Of a DNA stretch of 64,000 nucleotides, positions 51,462 through 59,979 are shown one piece after another. Made by a program: the position numbers and the translations under genes. Source of the stretch: 2-02-FULL-55-14 sp964534125 (GTDB taxonomy: Bacteria; Bacteroidota; Ignavibacteria; UBA10030); assembly GCA_964534125.1 (NCBI GenBank), contig CAZHOJ010000001.1, positions 62,001-126,000 on the forward strand, in the 5' to 3' direction. Numbering within the stretch: the first letter of the stretch is position 1; every line of letters begins with the position of its first letter. Under the pieces are notes generated by a model. It had not been told where the DNA came from, searched no databases, and was given only the letters and a program-made list of their open reading frames with translations.

Positions 51462-52973
51462 TCAAACGGGAGTTGAAAGATAGAGGAGCAGGTACGTGAC
51501 CGCCGCTCCCACCACGGCACAGAGCACGTTGACGGTATCGTTGCGAAGCGACCGTTTTCCGGACACATGCACAGCTCCGGTCCCGCAGTGGATATGTCGC
51601 TCCGTCTCCTTTCCGCAGACGGAACACCGGAAACGTGCCTGCAGCGTCTCTCCAATGATGCTGTCGGCCACGGACCCTGAAACACCCCCGATGAGGCCTG
51701 CAATAAGGAGCGCCGTTGAGGAGACCCATTGCGATCCGAGTGCTGCGATAAGGAACGCGCCCGCTGCCCCCGCCATCGTCCCTGCCAGCGAGACGCCTCC
51801 GCTCGTTCCCCGCGGGACAGGTCGAAATGTCGTCAGCGAGACCGTCTCCCCTTTCGACAGCACACCCACTTCCGTCCCCCACGTGTCTGCGGTGACCGCT
51901 GCAATGCTCCCGATGAACGCCGGGTACAGATCGATCCCCGGAAATGCGTACTGCACCAGCAGAAGCACTCCGGCAACGCCGCCGTTCGCTGCCACCTGAC
52001 CGTGGTCGCGTGTCGAACTCTTCTCGAACACAGAAGCAAGGTCGACCTTGGCACGTTTGCCATAGACGGACAGAAGGCTCGACAGGATGAAGAACACAAG
52101 GATGGGGATGGTCCATTTCCACCCGCCGAACCCGTACATCACCGCCGCGAGCAGGAATGTCGACACGCTGCCGCTCAGCGTGAGGAACCGGGCGGCATAG
52201 GACAGCGCTGCGATGATGAGACCGAACGAGATCCCGAGAAGCACCTGATCGACCGGTGCCTGCGTCGAGGGGAACAGGAACACCGACAGCACGACCGCAT
52301 TCGCAAAGGGGAGCGTCAGATTATCGAGCCCCTTCGACGAGAGCGCCTCCGTGGCCGTCGCGACCACTGCGACGCTCCCCCCCATGATGAACAGGAAGTA
52401 CCAGGAAGGCTGCAGGGGGTGCCAGAGCACAAGGCTGCCTGCCACGACCGCGGCCCAGGTGACGAACGCCAATGCAGCAGAGCCCTCGTACGATTTGGGG
52501 TCGCCGGTGAGCGAGAAAGTATGCGGAGAACGCAGAGATTCACCCACCAGCGCAGCCGCCGCGTCCCCGAGCGAGAACGTGAACATGGAGAGAACGACGA
52601 TCTCCGGAGACCGCTGCCAGAAGAAGAGCGCGAGAACGAACAGCGAGATCGGGAAATACACCGTCCCGTACGACTGCCGGCGGGCAAGTCCGTGCATCCC
52701 TTTCAGCCATCCCTTCCGGACGGCCATGAAGTTCACCGCCGTGAACAGGGCCGAAAGCAGCAGGATCGGGACCGGGCTGACAAAGAGGTCCGGACCGAAC
52801 AGGATGCCGAATCCAACGCCGCCATGGACGATCTTTCGGGAGAACTCCGGATGCAGATGAAAGGTCTTCCGGAGCAGCTCGCTCAATCCGATGGCACCGC
52901 TGATGACCAGCACGACAATGACGAAGCGCTGCCACTCGGCAGCATCGGGCATCACGAGGAAGGTGTCAGTCAC
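51462..52973 (-). CDS. Fusion of a dolichol/phytol kinase-like domain and a DUF92 domain
   Basis: A protein of 503 residues and mostly membrane. Residues about 1-215 resemble the CTP-dependent polyprenol (phytol/dolichol) kinase family: HPEFSRKIVHGGVGF and FTFSLGDAAAALVGE are that family's motifs. Residues about 230-500 are DUF92 (TMEM19/VTE6 type), with AVTADTWGTEVGVLSKGETV, PVPRGTSGGVS and GGVSGSVADSIIGETLQA. In plants and cyanobacteria separate proteins of these kinds phosphorylate phytol and then phytyl phosphate. GTG 52973 overlaps the holA stop and is taken as the start; ATG 52952 is an alternative. The lipid substrate is unknown. Confidence 0.75.
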   Translation of the reverse strand: MTDTFLVMPDAAEWQRFVIVVLVISGAIGLSELLRKTFHLHPEFSRKIVHGGVGFGILFGPDLFVSPVPILLLSALFTAVNFMAVRKGWLKGMHGLARRQSYGTVYFPISLFVLALFFWQRSPEIVVLSMFTFSLGDAAAALVGESLRSPHTFSLTGDPKSYEGSAALAFVTWAAVVAGSLVLWHPLQPSWYFLFIMGGSVAVVATATEALSSKGLDNLTLPFANAVVLSVFLFPSTQAPVDQVLLGISFGLIIAALSYAARFLTLSGSVSTFLLAAVMYGFGGWKWTIPILVFFILSSLLSVYGKRAKVDLASVFEKSSTRDHGQVAANGGVAGVLLLVQYAFPGIDLYPAFIGSIAAVTADTWGTEVGVLSKGETVSLTTFRPVPRGTSGGVSLAGTMAGAAGAFLIAALGSQWVSSTALLIAGLIGGVSGSVADSIIGETLQARFRCSVCGKETERHIHCGTGAVHVSGKRSLRNDTVNVLCAVVGAAVTYLLLYLSTPV

Positions 52974-54012
52974 GGGCCACCGCCGGGACACGGTCGTGCA
53001 GGGAGGACCCGCGGATGATAGCGTGCAGCAGAAGCTCGACCTCAGCGACCGGGTCAGCATCCGAGGTCTTGATCGTCCTGTCAGCGTCCCGCAGCGCGTG
53101 CAGAGCCGCTTCGATCTCCTCGCCGGTATAGGACCTCGCCACGCCCATCATGAGCTTCGTCCGGTACGGATGCATCCGGACGGTGTCCGCGATCTCGTTC
53201 TGCGACATCCGCTTCGCGAGGCATTCCCGCACACCGAGAAGGTCCACAAAATACCTGGTGACATTGGCAATGATGAGAGGTGCCTGTTCACCGTACAGCA
53301 TCATGCGCCGTACGATGGTGACTGCCTGCTTGTAGTCCTTCTTTCCGATAGCGTCCTGCAGGTTGAACACCGTGAATCCACGGCTCGCTCCCACGGCATC
53401 CGTGACATCGTCCACGGTGACCTCTGCCCGCTCGCCGACGAACGTCGTGAGCTTCTCGATCTCCCGCATGATCGTATGGAGGGAAGTGCCGACGTAGGAT
53501 TGCAGAAGGAACGCAGCTTCGGCGCCCATCGTCTTGCTGAACTGCCGGACGCGACCCTGGATCCATCCCGGGACCTCCCGCTCAGGAAGGGGCTTGCAGT
53601 CGACAAAGTCATGCTTCTTTCTAAGCTCGGGAAATGGCCGCTTGCGAAGGTCTGTCCGCTCGACAGAGAGGACGAGCAGCGTTGACTGCAGCGGTTCCGA
53701 CAGGTAGGATTGGAACAGGTCGCGCGCCTGGTCGTTGGCCACGATCCGTTCGAAACGGCGGACAACGACGACGCGCCTCTCGGCCATCATCGGAAAAGCG
53801 GATGCGCGGGCCAGGACATCCTGGACGGTCACACGGGTCCCATCGAGCACATCGACGTTGAAGTCCCGCGTTCCCTCATCCACAGATGTCGCAAGGAGGA
53901 GCGCGATCGCCTCATCGGCAAGAAGCTGCTCTTCGCCGGCGAAGAGGACGATCGGGGAGATACGCCCCTCCCGGATCCTCGAAACATACTCTTCCGGGAA
54001 GTACGAAGCCAT
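52966..54012 (-). CDS. holA: DNA polymerase III subunit delta
   Basis: A protein of 348 residues and the clamp-loader delta subunit. It is AAA+-like but lacks a P-loop, as delta does: PIVLFAGEEQLLADEAIALL, RRVVVVRRFERI, LVLSVERTDLRKRPF, WIQGRVRQFSKTMGAEAAFLL and TSLHTIMREIEKL follow the HolA pattern. It opens the beta clamp during loading. The stop overlaps the kinase-fusion gene by 8 bases. Confidence 0.92.
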   Translation of the reverse strand: MASYFPEEYVSRIREGRISPIVLFAGEEQLLADEAIALLLATSVDEGTRDFNVDVLDGTRVTVQDVLARASAFPMMAERRVVVVRRFERIVANDQARDLFQSYLSEPLQSTLLVLSVERTDLRKRPFPELRKKHDFVDCKPLPEREVPGWIQGRVRQFSKTMGAEAAFLLQSYVGTSLHTIMREIEKLTTFVGERAEVTVDDVTDAVGASRGFTVFNLQDAIGKKDYKQAVTIVRRMMLYGEQAPLIIANVTRYFVDLLGVRECLAKRMSQNEIADTVRMHPYRTKLMMGVARSYTGEEIEAALHALRDADRTIKTSDADPVAEVELLLHAIIRGSSLHDRVPAVARD

Positions 54013-54038
54013 GTGCGCTCAGCCTGCCTGGCCCGTCA

Positions 54039-54623
54039 TCAGTCGATGGTCACAGCTGAAATGACGATGTCCTCTTTCGGCCGTCCGTCGGTCGGCCCCA
54101 TCTGCGGGACGATCTCTGCATCTGCGATCGCGTCGACGACCTCCATCCCGCTGGTCACCTTGCCGAAGATGGTATAGTTCTTCGGAAGCCACTGAGCGTC
54201 CTGCAGCACGATGAAGAACTGGCTGCTGTTGGTGTTCGGCCCCTTGTTCGCCATCGCCAGCGTCCCGCGAAGGTAACCCGCCGTATATGATGGAGTGGCA
54301 GGGTTCAGCTCGTCCTCGAACTCCCGGCCATAGATGCTCTTCCCTCCGCGGCCGGTTCCAGTCGAATCGCCGCCCTGGATCACGAAGCCTTTGGAGATGC
54401 GGTGAAAGATCGTGCCATTGAAGTAGCCTTCTTTTGCCAGGCCGACGAAGTTCGCGACGGTCTTCGGCGCATCGGATTCATAGAGTTCCACGGTGATGGT
54501 GCCTTTGGTGGTCTCAAGGGTTGCGCTCACGGTCTTGCCTTTCTCTTGTGTTGATGATTTTGTCTGGCACCCCGCGATGAGTGCGACCGCTGTGATGAGG
54601 AGGAACAGGGAACGAGCGACCAT
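54039..54623 (-). CDS. Cyclophilin-type peptidyl-prolyl isomerase, lipoprotein
   Basis: A protein of 194 residues. A lipobox (LIAGC) ends the signal peptide at residue 19, so it is membrane-anchored outside the cytoplasm. The cyclophilin domain includes NFVGLAKEGYFNGTIFHRI with the catalytic arginine, GFVIQGGDSTGTG and MANKGPNTNSSQFFIVL. It is small for a cyclophilin and lacks the long loops of eukaryotic forms. AAGGAG is eight bases before ATG 54623; the frame upstream to 55568 is a shadow of uppP. It follows uppP by 23 bases. Confidence 0.92.
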   Translation of the reverse strand: MVARSLFLLITAVALIAGCQTKSSTQEKGKTVSATLETTKGTITVELYESDAPKTVANFVGLAKEGYFNGTIFHRISKGFVIQGGDSTGTGRGGKSIYGREFEDELNPATPSYTAGYLRGTLAMANKGPNTNSSQFFIVLQDAQWLPKNYTIFGKVTSGMEVVDAIADAEIVPQMGPTDGRPKEDIVISAVTID

Positions 54624-54646
54624 CGATGGCTCTCCTTTGCTGATGA

Positions 54647-55462
54647 TCAGAGGAACAGGATACCGGCTGAGCCGGCAATGAGACAGTAGAATGCGAACAA
54701 CCGGATGCGCCCGAACGAGATGACGCGGAGCAGCAGCTTGATGGCCCCGTATCCCGAGATGTATGCGGTCAGGGACGCAACCGCGAGGACGAGCACGCTC
54801 TCCGAGGTCGTACCGTCGGCGAGGACATCCAGGACTTTCAGGGCCGTCGCTCCGAGAATGACGGGGACAGACATCAGGAACGAGAACCGTGCGGCCTCGG
54901 TCGGATCGACCTTCCAGTACATCGCCATGCTGATGGTCGAGCCGGAGCGGGAAATGCCCGGAATGATCGCCAGGGCCTGCGCACAGCCGACGAAGAAAGC
55001 GATGAGAAGGTTGAACGGCCGCTTCTCCACAGAGCGGAACAAGCGCGTCAGGAAGAGAATGAGACCGGTGACGATGAGCATCGTCGCGACAAGCTTCGGG
55101 TCGCTGAAGGCTTCGCTGATGGAGTCCTCGAGCGTAAGACCGATGATCCCGGCCGGGATGGCCGAGAGCAGGATCTGGACCGCCATACGGAAGGAAGGGT
55201 CCTCCGCATACGCCGCTCGCAAGCGGTTCGGATGCGTCACTCCCCTGACAACGCTCAGCGTGAGGTCCCGGGCTTCCCGTGCATAGACCGTGAGGATGCT
55301 CAGAACCGTCCCGAAGTGTACGAACACCTCGAACACAATGTCCTGATCCCCTCCGACGCCAAGCAGATGCTGAGAGAGGACAAGATGGCCTGAACTGCTG
55401 ATGGGGAGAAATTCCGTGAGGCCCTGAACCAGACCAAGGATGATCGCGTCGATGATGGACAT
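54647..55462 (-). CDS. uppP: Undecaprenyl-diphosphatase
   Basis: A protein of 271 residues in the membrane that dephosphorylates undecaprenyl diphosphate to recycle the peptidoglycan lipid carrier. GLVQGLTEFLPISSSGHLVL carries the first active-site motif and GISRSGSTISMAMYWKVD the second. Seven to eight hydrophobic segments fit BacA/UppP. The start at ATG 55462 is set by homology at MSIIDAIILG. Confidence 0.95.
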   Translation of the reverse strand: MSIIDAIILGLVQGLTEFLPISSSGHLVLSQHLLGVGGDQDIVFEVFVHFGTVLSILTVYAREARDLTLSVVRGVTHPNRLRAAYAEDPSFRMAVQILLSAIPAGIIGLTLEDSISEAFSDPKLVATMLIVTGLILFLTRLFRSVEKRPFNLLIAFFVGCAQALAIIPGISRSGSTISMAMYWKVDPTEAARFSFLMSVPVILGATALKVLDVLADGTTSESVLVLAVASLTAYISGYGAIKLLLRVISFGRIRLFAFYCLIAGSAGILFL

Positions 55463-55470
55463 AGGACCCG

Positions 55471-56142
55471 TTATAATTGAAATGAAAGACCGAACCGTAA
55501 TGCGAGCGAGAACGTCTTGAGCGTCGCCGTGACGCCATTCCCTGTGCGCGGCAAGCTTCCCGCCGCATCCTTCAGCTCCGGAATGGATGACCACCGAAGG
55601 TCGACGGCGATCATGCCCGCGAACATTTCGTCGAAATATGTGTACGCAACGGCCTGAGCCAACAGACCGATCCCGTTCCCTGAATATTCTGTACCGCTGA
55701 GAAGCCCGGGCGCCGTGACCATCAGTCGGCCCGAATGATAGCCGACCCCGCCGCCGAATCCATACGCCATCGTTCCGGACGAGGTCATATGCCGCACCAC
55801 AACTGTGGGCATCGACATCTGCGGCTCGATCACCCAGCCGGAACCCGGCGCGGCCGGCTGCGTCTCGATGGTCCGCGACGAGGAGACATAGTCAAGTCCC
55901 ACAGACCAGCCATCGACGAGGTTCATCTCGACACCGCCGTTCAGGTCGAACATCGACTGGAACTCCTCGATGCGGTCGCCCGCAGCGCCGCCGAGTATGT
56001 TCGCGTAGTCGGCGACCGATGGCAGATGAGCCACTCCGATTCCGATGCCCCCGTACGTCCGGACCGTCCAGGCGTCCTGCCCCACAACGATCTGCCCCGC
56101 GAGCAGGATCAGACCGAGACTATAGCGCAACGGGCGTCCCAC
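55471..56142 (-). CDS. Outer-membrane beta-barrel protein, hypothetical
   Basis: A protein of 223 residues with a signal peptide (GRPLRYSLGLILLAGQIVVGQ). Strands with alternating polarity (GGVEMNLVDGWSVGLDYVS, YGFGGGVGYHSGRL) end in FSLALRFGLSFQL. It begins at a GTG inside the end of the bi-domain oxidoreductase gene (23-base overlap) and lies 8 bases before uppP, so the three are one transcript. No family was recognised. Confidence 0.65.
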   Translation of the reverse strand: MGRPLRYSLGLILLAGQIVVGQDAWTVRTYGGIGIGVAHLPSVADYANILGGAAGDRIEEFQSMFDLNGGVEMNLVDGWSVGLDYVSSSRTIETQPAAPGSGWVIEPQMSMPTVVVRHMTSSGTMAYGFGGGVGYHSGRLMVTAPGLLSGTEYSGNGIGLLAQAVAYTYFDEMFAGMIAVDLRWSSIPELKDAAGSLPRTGNGVTATLKTFSLALRFGLSFQL

Positions 56143-58291
56143 GGCGGAGGGATTCCTCGATCCTGAAGGTTGTCCGCGTCACCGCGACAGCGTCGGCAAA
56201 TGCGATCGGCGAGCCTGTGCCGTTCTTCACGGCCTGCATCGTCTCGCGCATCTCCTGCCCGTGTCCCTTGTCGACCGTCGACCATGCCCGTTCGGTCTTC
56301 TTCGATCCCGTGTAGCGGGTGAGCGTAGAGAAGTTGTCCAGCATCGCTGTCCTCCCTCCGCCGTACATCTCGATGTACTCCTTCGGTACGGATGGGTCCC
56401 CGTTCGCAAGGTACATGATGGTCGCCATCGAGCCATCGGCACACTTGAGCATGATCGAAACGGAGTCGTCTCCCATCGTCGCGCTGACGGGGCCGACCCG
56501 TTCTGCATACACCCTCTCGACACGAGAGCCGGTCAGGTACTGGATCGTATCGACGAAATGGCAGACCTCTCCGACGATCCGGCCTCCCCCTTCCTCGGGA
56601 TTCAGCGTCCAGTGGCCTTTCGGCAGGAGTCCTGCGTGCACCCTGTAGGTGATGGCGTAGGGGGCCGTCGTGCCCTCGAAAAAGGATTTCAGGTCGCAGA
56701 CCGATGGGGCAAATCGTCTGTTGAATCCTGGCATGACAACGCGTGCATCCCTGTCCGGCAACGATGCATGCAGCGATACAAGTTCCTCCAGCTCGTCGGG
56801 CAGCATGGTGAGCGGTTTCTCGACGAACACATGCTTCCCGGCGCGAAGGGCGGCCATGACCTGGTTCGCATGGTGTCCATGCCGCGATGCGATGAACACA
56901 GTGCCGATCTTGTCGTCACCGAGCACATCCGTGATGTCCGTTGTCGCCTTCGAGAAACCGAATTGCCGTTTGATGTTCTCTGCAGAGACGCCCGTCGCCG
57001 TGCACACGGACCGGAGCACGACCCCTTCGAGCGCTTTCAGCGGCGGCAGCAGGGTCGATTGAGCAAAGGACCCGGCGCCGATGAAGCCGAGCGTGCCCGG
57101 CTCACCCGATGCCGCCTGAATGGTCGCGTCTTTCTTCCGAGCCCCGGCCTTCCGGTCTTTCGGCGAGTAGGTCAGCACGACCCCGAACGGTCGCTTCCCT
57201 CCGGATGCACCCGTCCCGGCGATGACGCCGAATGCGGTCTGCGCCTTCTCGAGGGGATACGTGTGCGTCGTCAGCAGGGATGGACGGAGGCGTCCGGCCT
57301 TCATCAGCCGCAGCACTTCTTCCATGTTGCGGCGCTCGGTCCATCGTACGTAACCGACGGGATAGTCCTTTCCTCCCTCCTCATACTCCGGATCGTACCG
57401 CCCCGGGCCGTACGACCGCGACAGCCGGAAATCAAGCTCTTTCATATAGTATGGAGCCCGCGGAATCTTCAGCCCGACATCCCCCACCAGCACGACCTTC
57501 CCCCGGTCCCTCGCGATGAGCCCTGCGAGCTCGATCGGGTCCTCACTGGAGGTCGCGGCCGTGATGATCACAGCGTCTGCGCCGATCCCGGCAGTCGCAT
57601 GCTGCACAAGGCTCTTGATGTCGTCGGACCGGGCAAATGCCGCATCAGCTCCGGATGTGCGTGCAAGCTTCACCGCCGCCTTGTCCGGGTCGATACCAAA
57701 CACAACACAACCGCTCGCCTTCAGCATCTGGAGCGTCAGCTGCCCGACGAGACCGAGACCGATGACTGCAACGGATTCGCCCAGACTGACCTCCGCCTGA
57801 CGGATGCCCTGAAGGGCGATGGATGCGATCGTTGTATAGGCCGCGTCAGTCAGTTCCACGCCCGCCGGGATCCGGGCACAAAGATTCTTCGGAACAACGA
57901 TGGTCTCTGCATGATTCGCGTACGCAGCACCAGCACACGCGACCAGGTCACCGACGGCTATGTCGGTCACGCCGTCACCCACCTGAACCACCCGGCCTGC
58001 GGCAGAATACCCCATGCCGCCGAACGATTCGAGACGTCCTTTCACGCGTTGGTACGTCGAGGCCAAACCGCGGCTCCGGACATCCTGGAGCACTTTCGCA
58101 ACCAGGTCAGGATTCTTCCGGGCCTTCTGCAGCAGGGACTGCTTCCGGTCGGAGACGGATGCCCGCTCCGTTCCGGCGCTGATGACTGACGCAAACACCT
58201 GCACGAGCACGAAGCCTTTTCGAAGCGCCGGATCCTGCAGCTCTTCGATGCTGATCTCACCTGATTTGACGCGACTCACAACCTGTTTCAT
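56120..58291 (-). CDS. Bi-domain oxidoreductase: zinc-less MDR plus Gfo/Idh/MocA
   Basis: A protein of 723 residues. Residues 1-355 are a medium-chain dehydrogenase-like domain with the NAD loop VIGLGLVGQLTLQML; the zinc cysteines are not obvious. Residues about 390-723 are a Gfo/Idh/MocA-type domain with GFIGAGSFAQSTLLPPL and GKHVFVEKPLTM (family lysine). Such fusions are found mainly in polysaccharide and envelope clusters and are thought to act on nucleotide sugars. The start overlaps the UPF0104 gene stop by 4 bases. Confidence 0.85.
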   Translation of the reverse strand: MKQVVSRVKSGEISIEELQDPALRKGFVLVQVFASVISAGTERASVSDRKQSLLQKARKNPDLVAKVLQDVRSRGLASTYQRVKGRLESFGGMGYSAAGRVVQVGDGVTDIAVGDLVACAGAAYANHAETIVVPKNLCARIPAGVELTDAAYTTIASIALQGIRQAEVSLGESVAVIGLGLVGQLTLQMLKASGCVVFGIDPDKAAVKLARTSGADAAFARSDDIKSLVQHATAGIGADAVIITAATSSEDPIELAGLIARDRGKVVLVGDVGLKIPRAPYYMKELDFRLSRSYGPGRYDPEYEEGGKDYPVGYVRWTERRNMEEVLRLMKAGRLRPSLLTTHTYPLEKAQTAFGVIAGTGASGGKRPFGVVLTYSPKDRKAGARKKDATIQAASGEPGTLGFIGAGSFAQSTLLPPLKALEGVVLRSVCTATGVSAENIKRQFGFSKATTDITDVLGDDKIGTVFIASRHGHHANQVMAALRAGKHVFVEKPLTMLPDELEELVSLHASLPDRDARVVMPGFNRRFAPSVCDLKSFFEGTTAPYAITYRVHAGLLPKGHWTLNPEEGGGRIVGEVCHFVDTIQYLTGSRVERVYAERVGPVSATMGDDSVSIMLKCADGSMATIMYLANGDPSVPKEYIEMYGGGRTAMLDNFSTLTRYTGSKKTERAWSTVDKGHGQEMRETMQAVKNGTGSPIAFADAVAVTRTTFRIEESLRRGTPVAL

Positions 58292-59319
58292 TCTGACGAC
58301 CTTTCAGGGGCGATGTCCTTCTGCCGGATGTTCCCGATGCGACCGTGGTCAGCGACATAGAAATACGCCCCGATGATCATAACGACGACATACTGGATCT
58401 CATGGGTGATGATGGCCATGCTCAATGCGGCTGTCTGACCCACACCATACAACCCCGTCAGGGCAGCCGGTAGGAATGAATGGTACGTCCCCATAGCACC
58501 GGGCGCGGGAAGCGCGAAGGCGATGGTCGTCACGACCAGCAGGACCACAGCGGCGCCGAATCCGAGCTGGAGCCGGGCGATCTCGTCAAACATGAAGAGC
58601 GCCAGGTACAGCCCAAAGACATACAGCCCCCACATCACGATGCTCCAGATGAGCACCCAGGTCCATGACCCCCGCAGATGGGTCACATCCAGCCCCGACC
58701 GGAACGACTGCAGGACCGACCCGATACGATCGGACAGACGACCAGGAAAACGCGCTCTGAGGCGCTCGACGAATCCGACGAACCACTCGAGGCGGAAGAA
58801 CAGCAGCACGAAGAGCACCGTTGCGCCGACCGAACCTGCCAGGAAGACCGGCTGCATACTCGCCGGATCGTCAACGAACGGGTCGATCGCGGACGGATAG
58901 AGTGTCAGCGTCAACCCGACCATGAATGAGAATGTGAGAAAATCGAGCACACGCTCGATGATGACGGTGCCAAGGGCCGCACTGCGGGAGACATCCTCGA
59001 GCTTCCCGACCACCAGCGGCCGTACAAGTTCGCCCACGCGGGGCAACAGATTGTTCACAGCGTATCCGATCATAACAGCAGAGAAGAGATTCCTGAGCGA
59101 CATCTCCTTCTTCAGAGGAGCGAGGAGATACCGCCACCGGACCGTCCTCACCCAATGGCTCAGCACACCGACCGGTATGAGCATCAGCACCCAGACGATG
59201 TTAGCTTGCAGAAGCGTGTTCCATAATGCCCCGACATCCGCCGAGCGGAAGGCCAGGTACAGGAACACTCCTGTGATGAGGATACTGACGGACGTGCGAA
59301 GAAGGGATCTCAGCTTCAC
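58288..59319 (-). CDS. UPF0104/lysylphosphatidylglycerol synthase-like membrane protein
   Basis: A flippase-like protein of 343 residues with about eight hydrophobic segments. SHWVRTVRWRYLLAPLKKE and AVMIGYAVNNLLPRVGELVRPL are the family signatures (GExxRP-like motif), and AFALPAPGAMGTYHSFLP is the conserved C-terminal block. Members move or modify envelope lipids. The start is GTG 59319. It is coupled to the bi-domain oxidoreductase by a 4-base overlap and lies 18 bases after lolA. Confidence 0.85.
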   Translation of the reverse strand: MKLRSLLRTSVSILITGVFLYLAFRSADVGALWNTLLQANIVWVLMLIPVGVLSHWVRTVRWRYLLAPLKKEMSLRNLFSAVMIGYAVNNLLPRVGELVRPLVVGKLEDVSRSAALGTVIIERVLDFLTFSFMVGLTLTLYPSAIDPFVDDPASMQPVFLAGSVGATVLFVLLFFRLEWFVGFVERLRARFPGRLSDRIGSVLQSFRSGLDVTHLRGSWTWVLIWSIVMWGLYVFGLYLALFMFDEIARLQLGFGAAVVLLVVTTIAFALPAPGAMGTYHSFLPAALTGLYGVGQTAALSMAIITHEIQYVVVMIIGAYFYVADHGRIGNIRQKDIAPERSSE

Positions 59320-59337
59320 GATAGGGTCCGGAGGGTG

Positions 59338-59979
59338 CTAGCGAAGGTCGACGACCTCGGTCCCTTGCGGCGCAGCGAACCTGAAGGTCGCGTCATCGAT
59401 GCCGGAGTTGAGGCGCACAGAGGAAATGGCGTAGGTGGTCTCGGTCTCGTTCTGATCGATGATCTGGATCCGTCGCACCTCCATCGATGATTCGAGGAGC
59501 CAGAGGCGCACGGTCCGGACGAAGGAGCGGTCATCCTTCGGTGTGAGCTTGAGCAGAAGGAGAGGTCCTTCGGGGCCATCCTCGCGGCCGATGACCGTAC
59601 TGTAGTATGTCGCCGGCAGCGTGAGCAGGAACTCATCCGGCGAGACGGAATTCCGCTGCTCCTTGTAGGTGTCGATGATCACCTGCGCATTGGCAGGGAC
59701 ATACGCCCAGACAGTGGAGCCGTCCGTCACGATGGTCTGATGCTCTGACTCGAGCCTGTACTGCTTCGGCTTCTTGAACAGGATGGTCCCGTCGAAGGTC
59801 TGCGTGATGCTCGCATATCCGAGCACGACCGTCTGCGTGAACGACGCACGGGCGTCATCGATCATCTCGTACCGTGCCTCCATGCGCGAGGTCACCTCCT
59901 GTACCGACGGCAGCGGTTGACCACGGAGGAGCTCGGCAGGGACAAGGATGAGGATTGCGATCAGGAGGAGTCGGTTCAT
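59338..59979 (-). CDS. lolA: Outer-membrane lipoprotein carrier protein LolA
   Basis: A protein of 213 residues with a signal peptide. It has the LolA half-barrel pattern: MIDDARASFTQTVVLGYASITQ, GTILFKKPKQYRLES and DGSTVWAYVPANAQVIIDTY. It carries lipoproteins across the periplasm from LolCDE to the outer membrane. The start overlaps the ftsK stop by one base (TGATG); ftsK-lolA adjacency is also seen in E. coli. Confidence 0.9.
   Translation of the reverse strand: MNRLLLIAILILVPAELLRGQPLPSVQEVTSRMEARYEMIDDARASFTQTVVLGYASITQTFDGTILFKKPKQYRLESEHQTIVTDGSTVWAYVPANAQVIIDTYKEQRNSVSPDEFLLTLPATYYSTVIGREDGPEGPLLLLKLTPKDDRSFVRTVRLWLLESSMEVRRIQIIDQNETETTYAISSVRLNSGIDDATFRFAAPQGTEVVDLR

Noticed and set aside
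54039..55568. Longer cyclophilin frame of 509 codons
   Set aside because: The upstream part is an antiframe of uppP. The lipobox signal peptide and AAGGAG site define the start at 54623.
56261..58189. A plus-strand open frame of 642 codons opposite the bi-domain oxidoreductase
   Set aside because: The minus-strand frame has NAD motifs and family signatures; the plus-strand frame is a compositional shadow.
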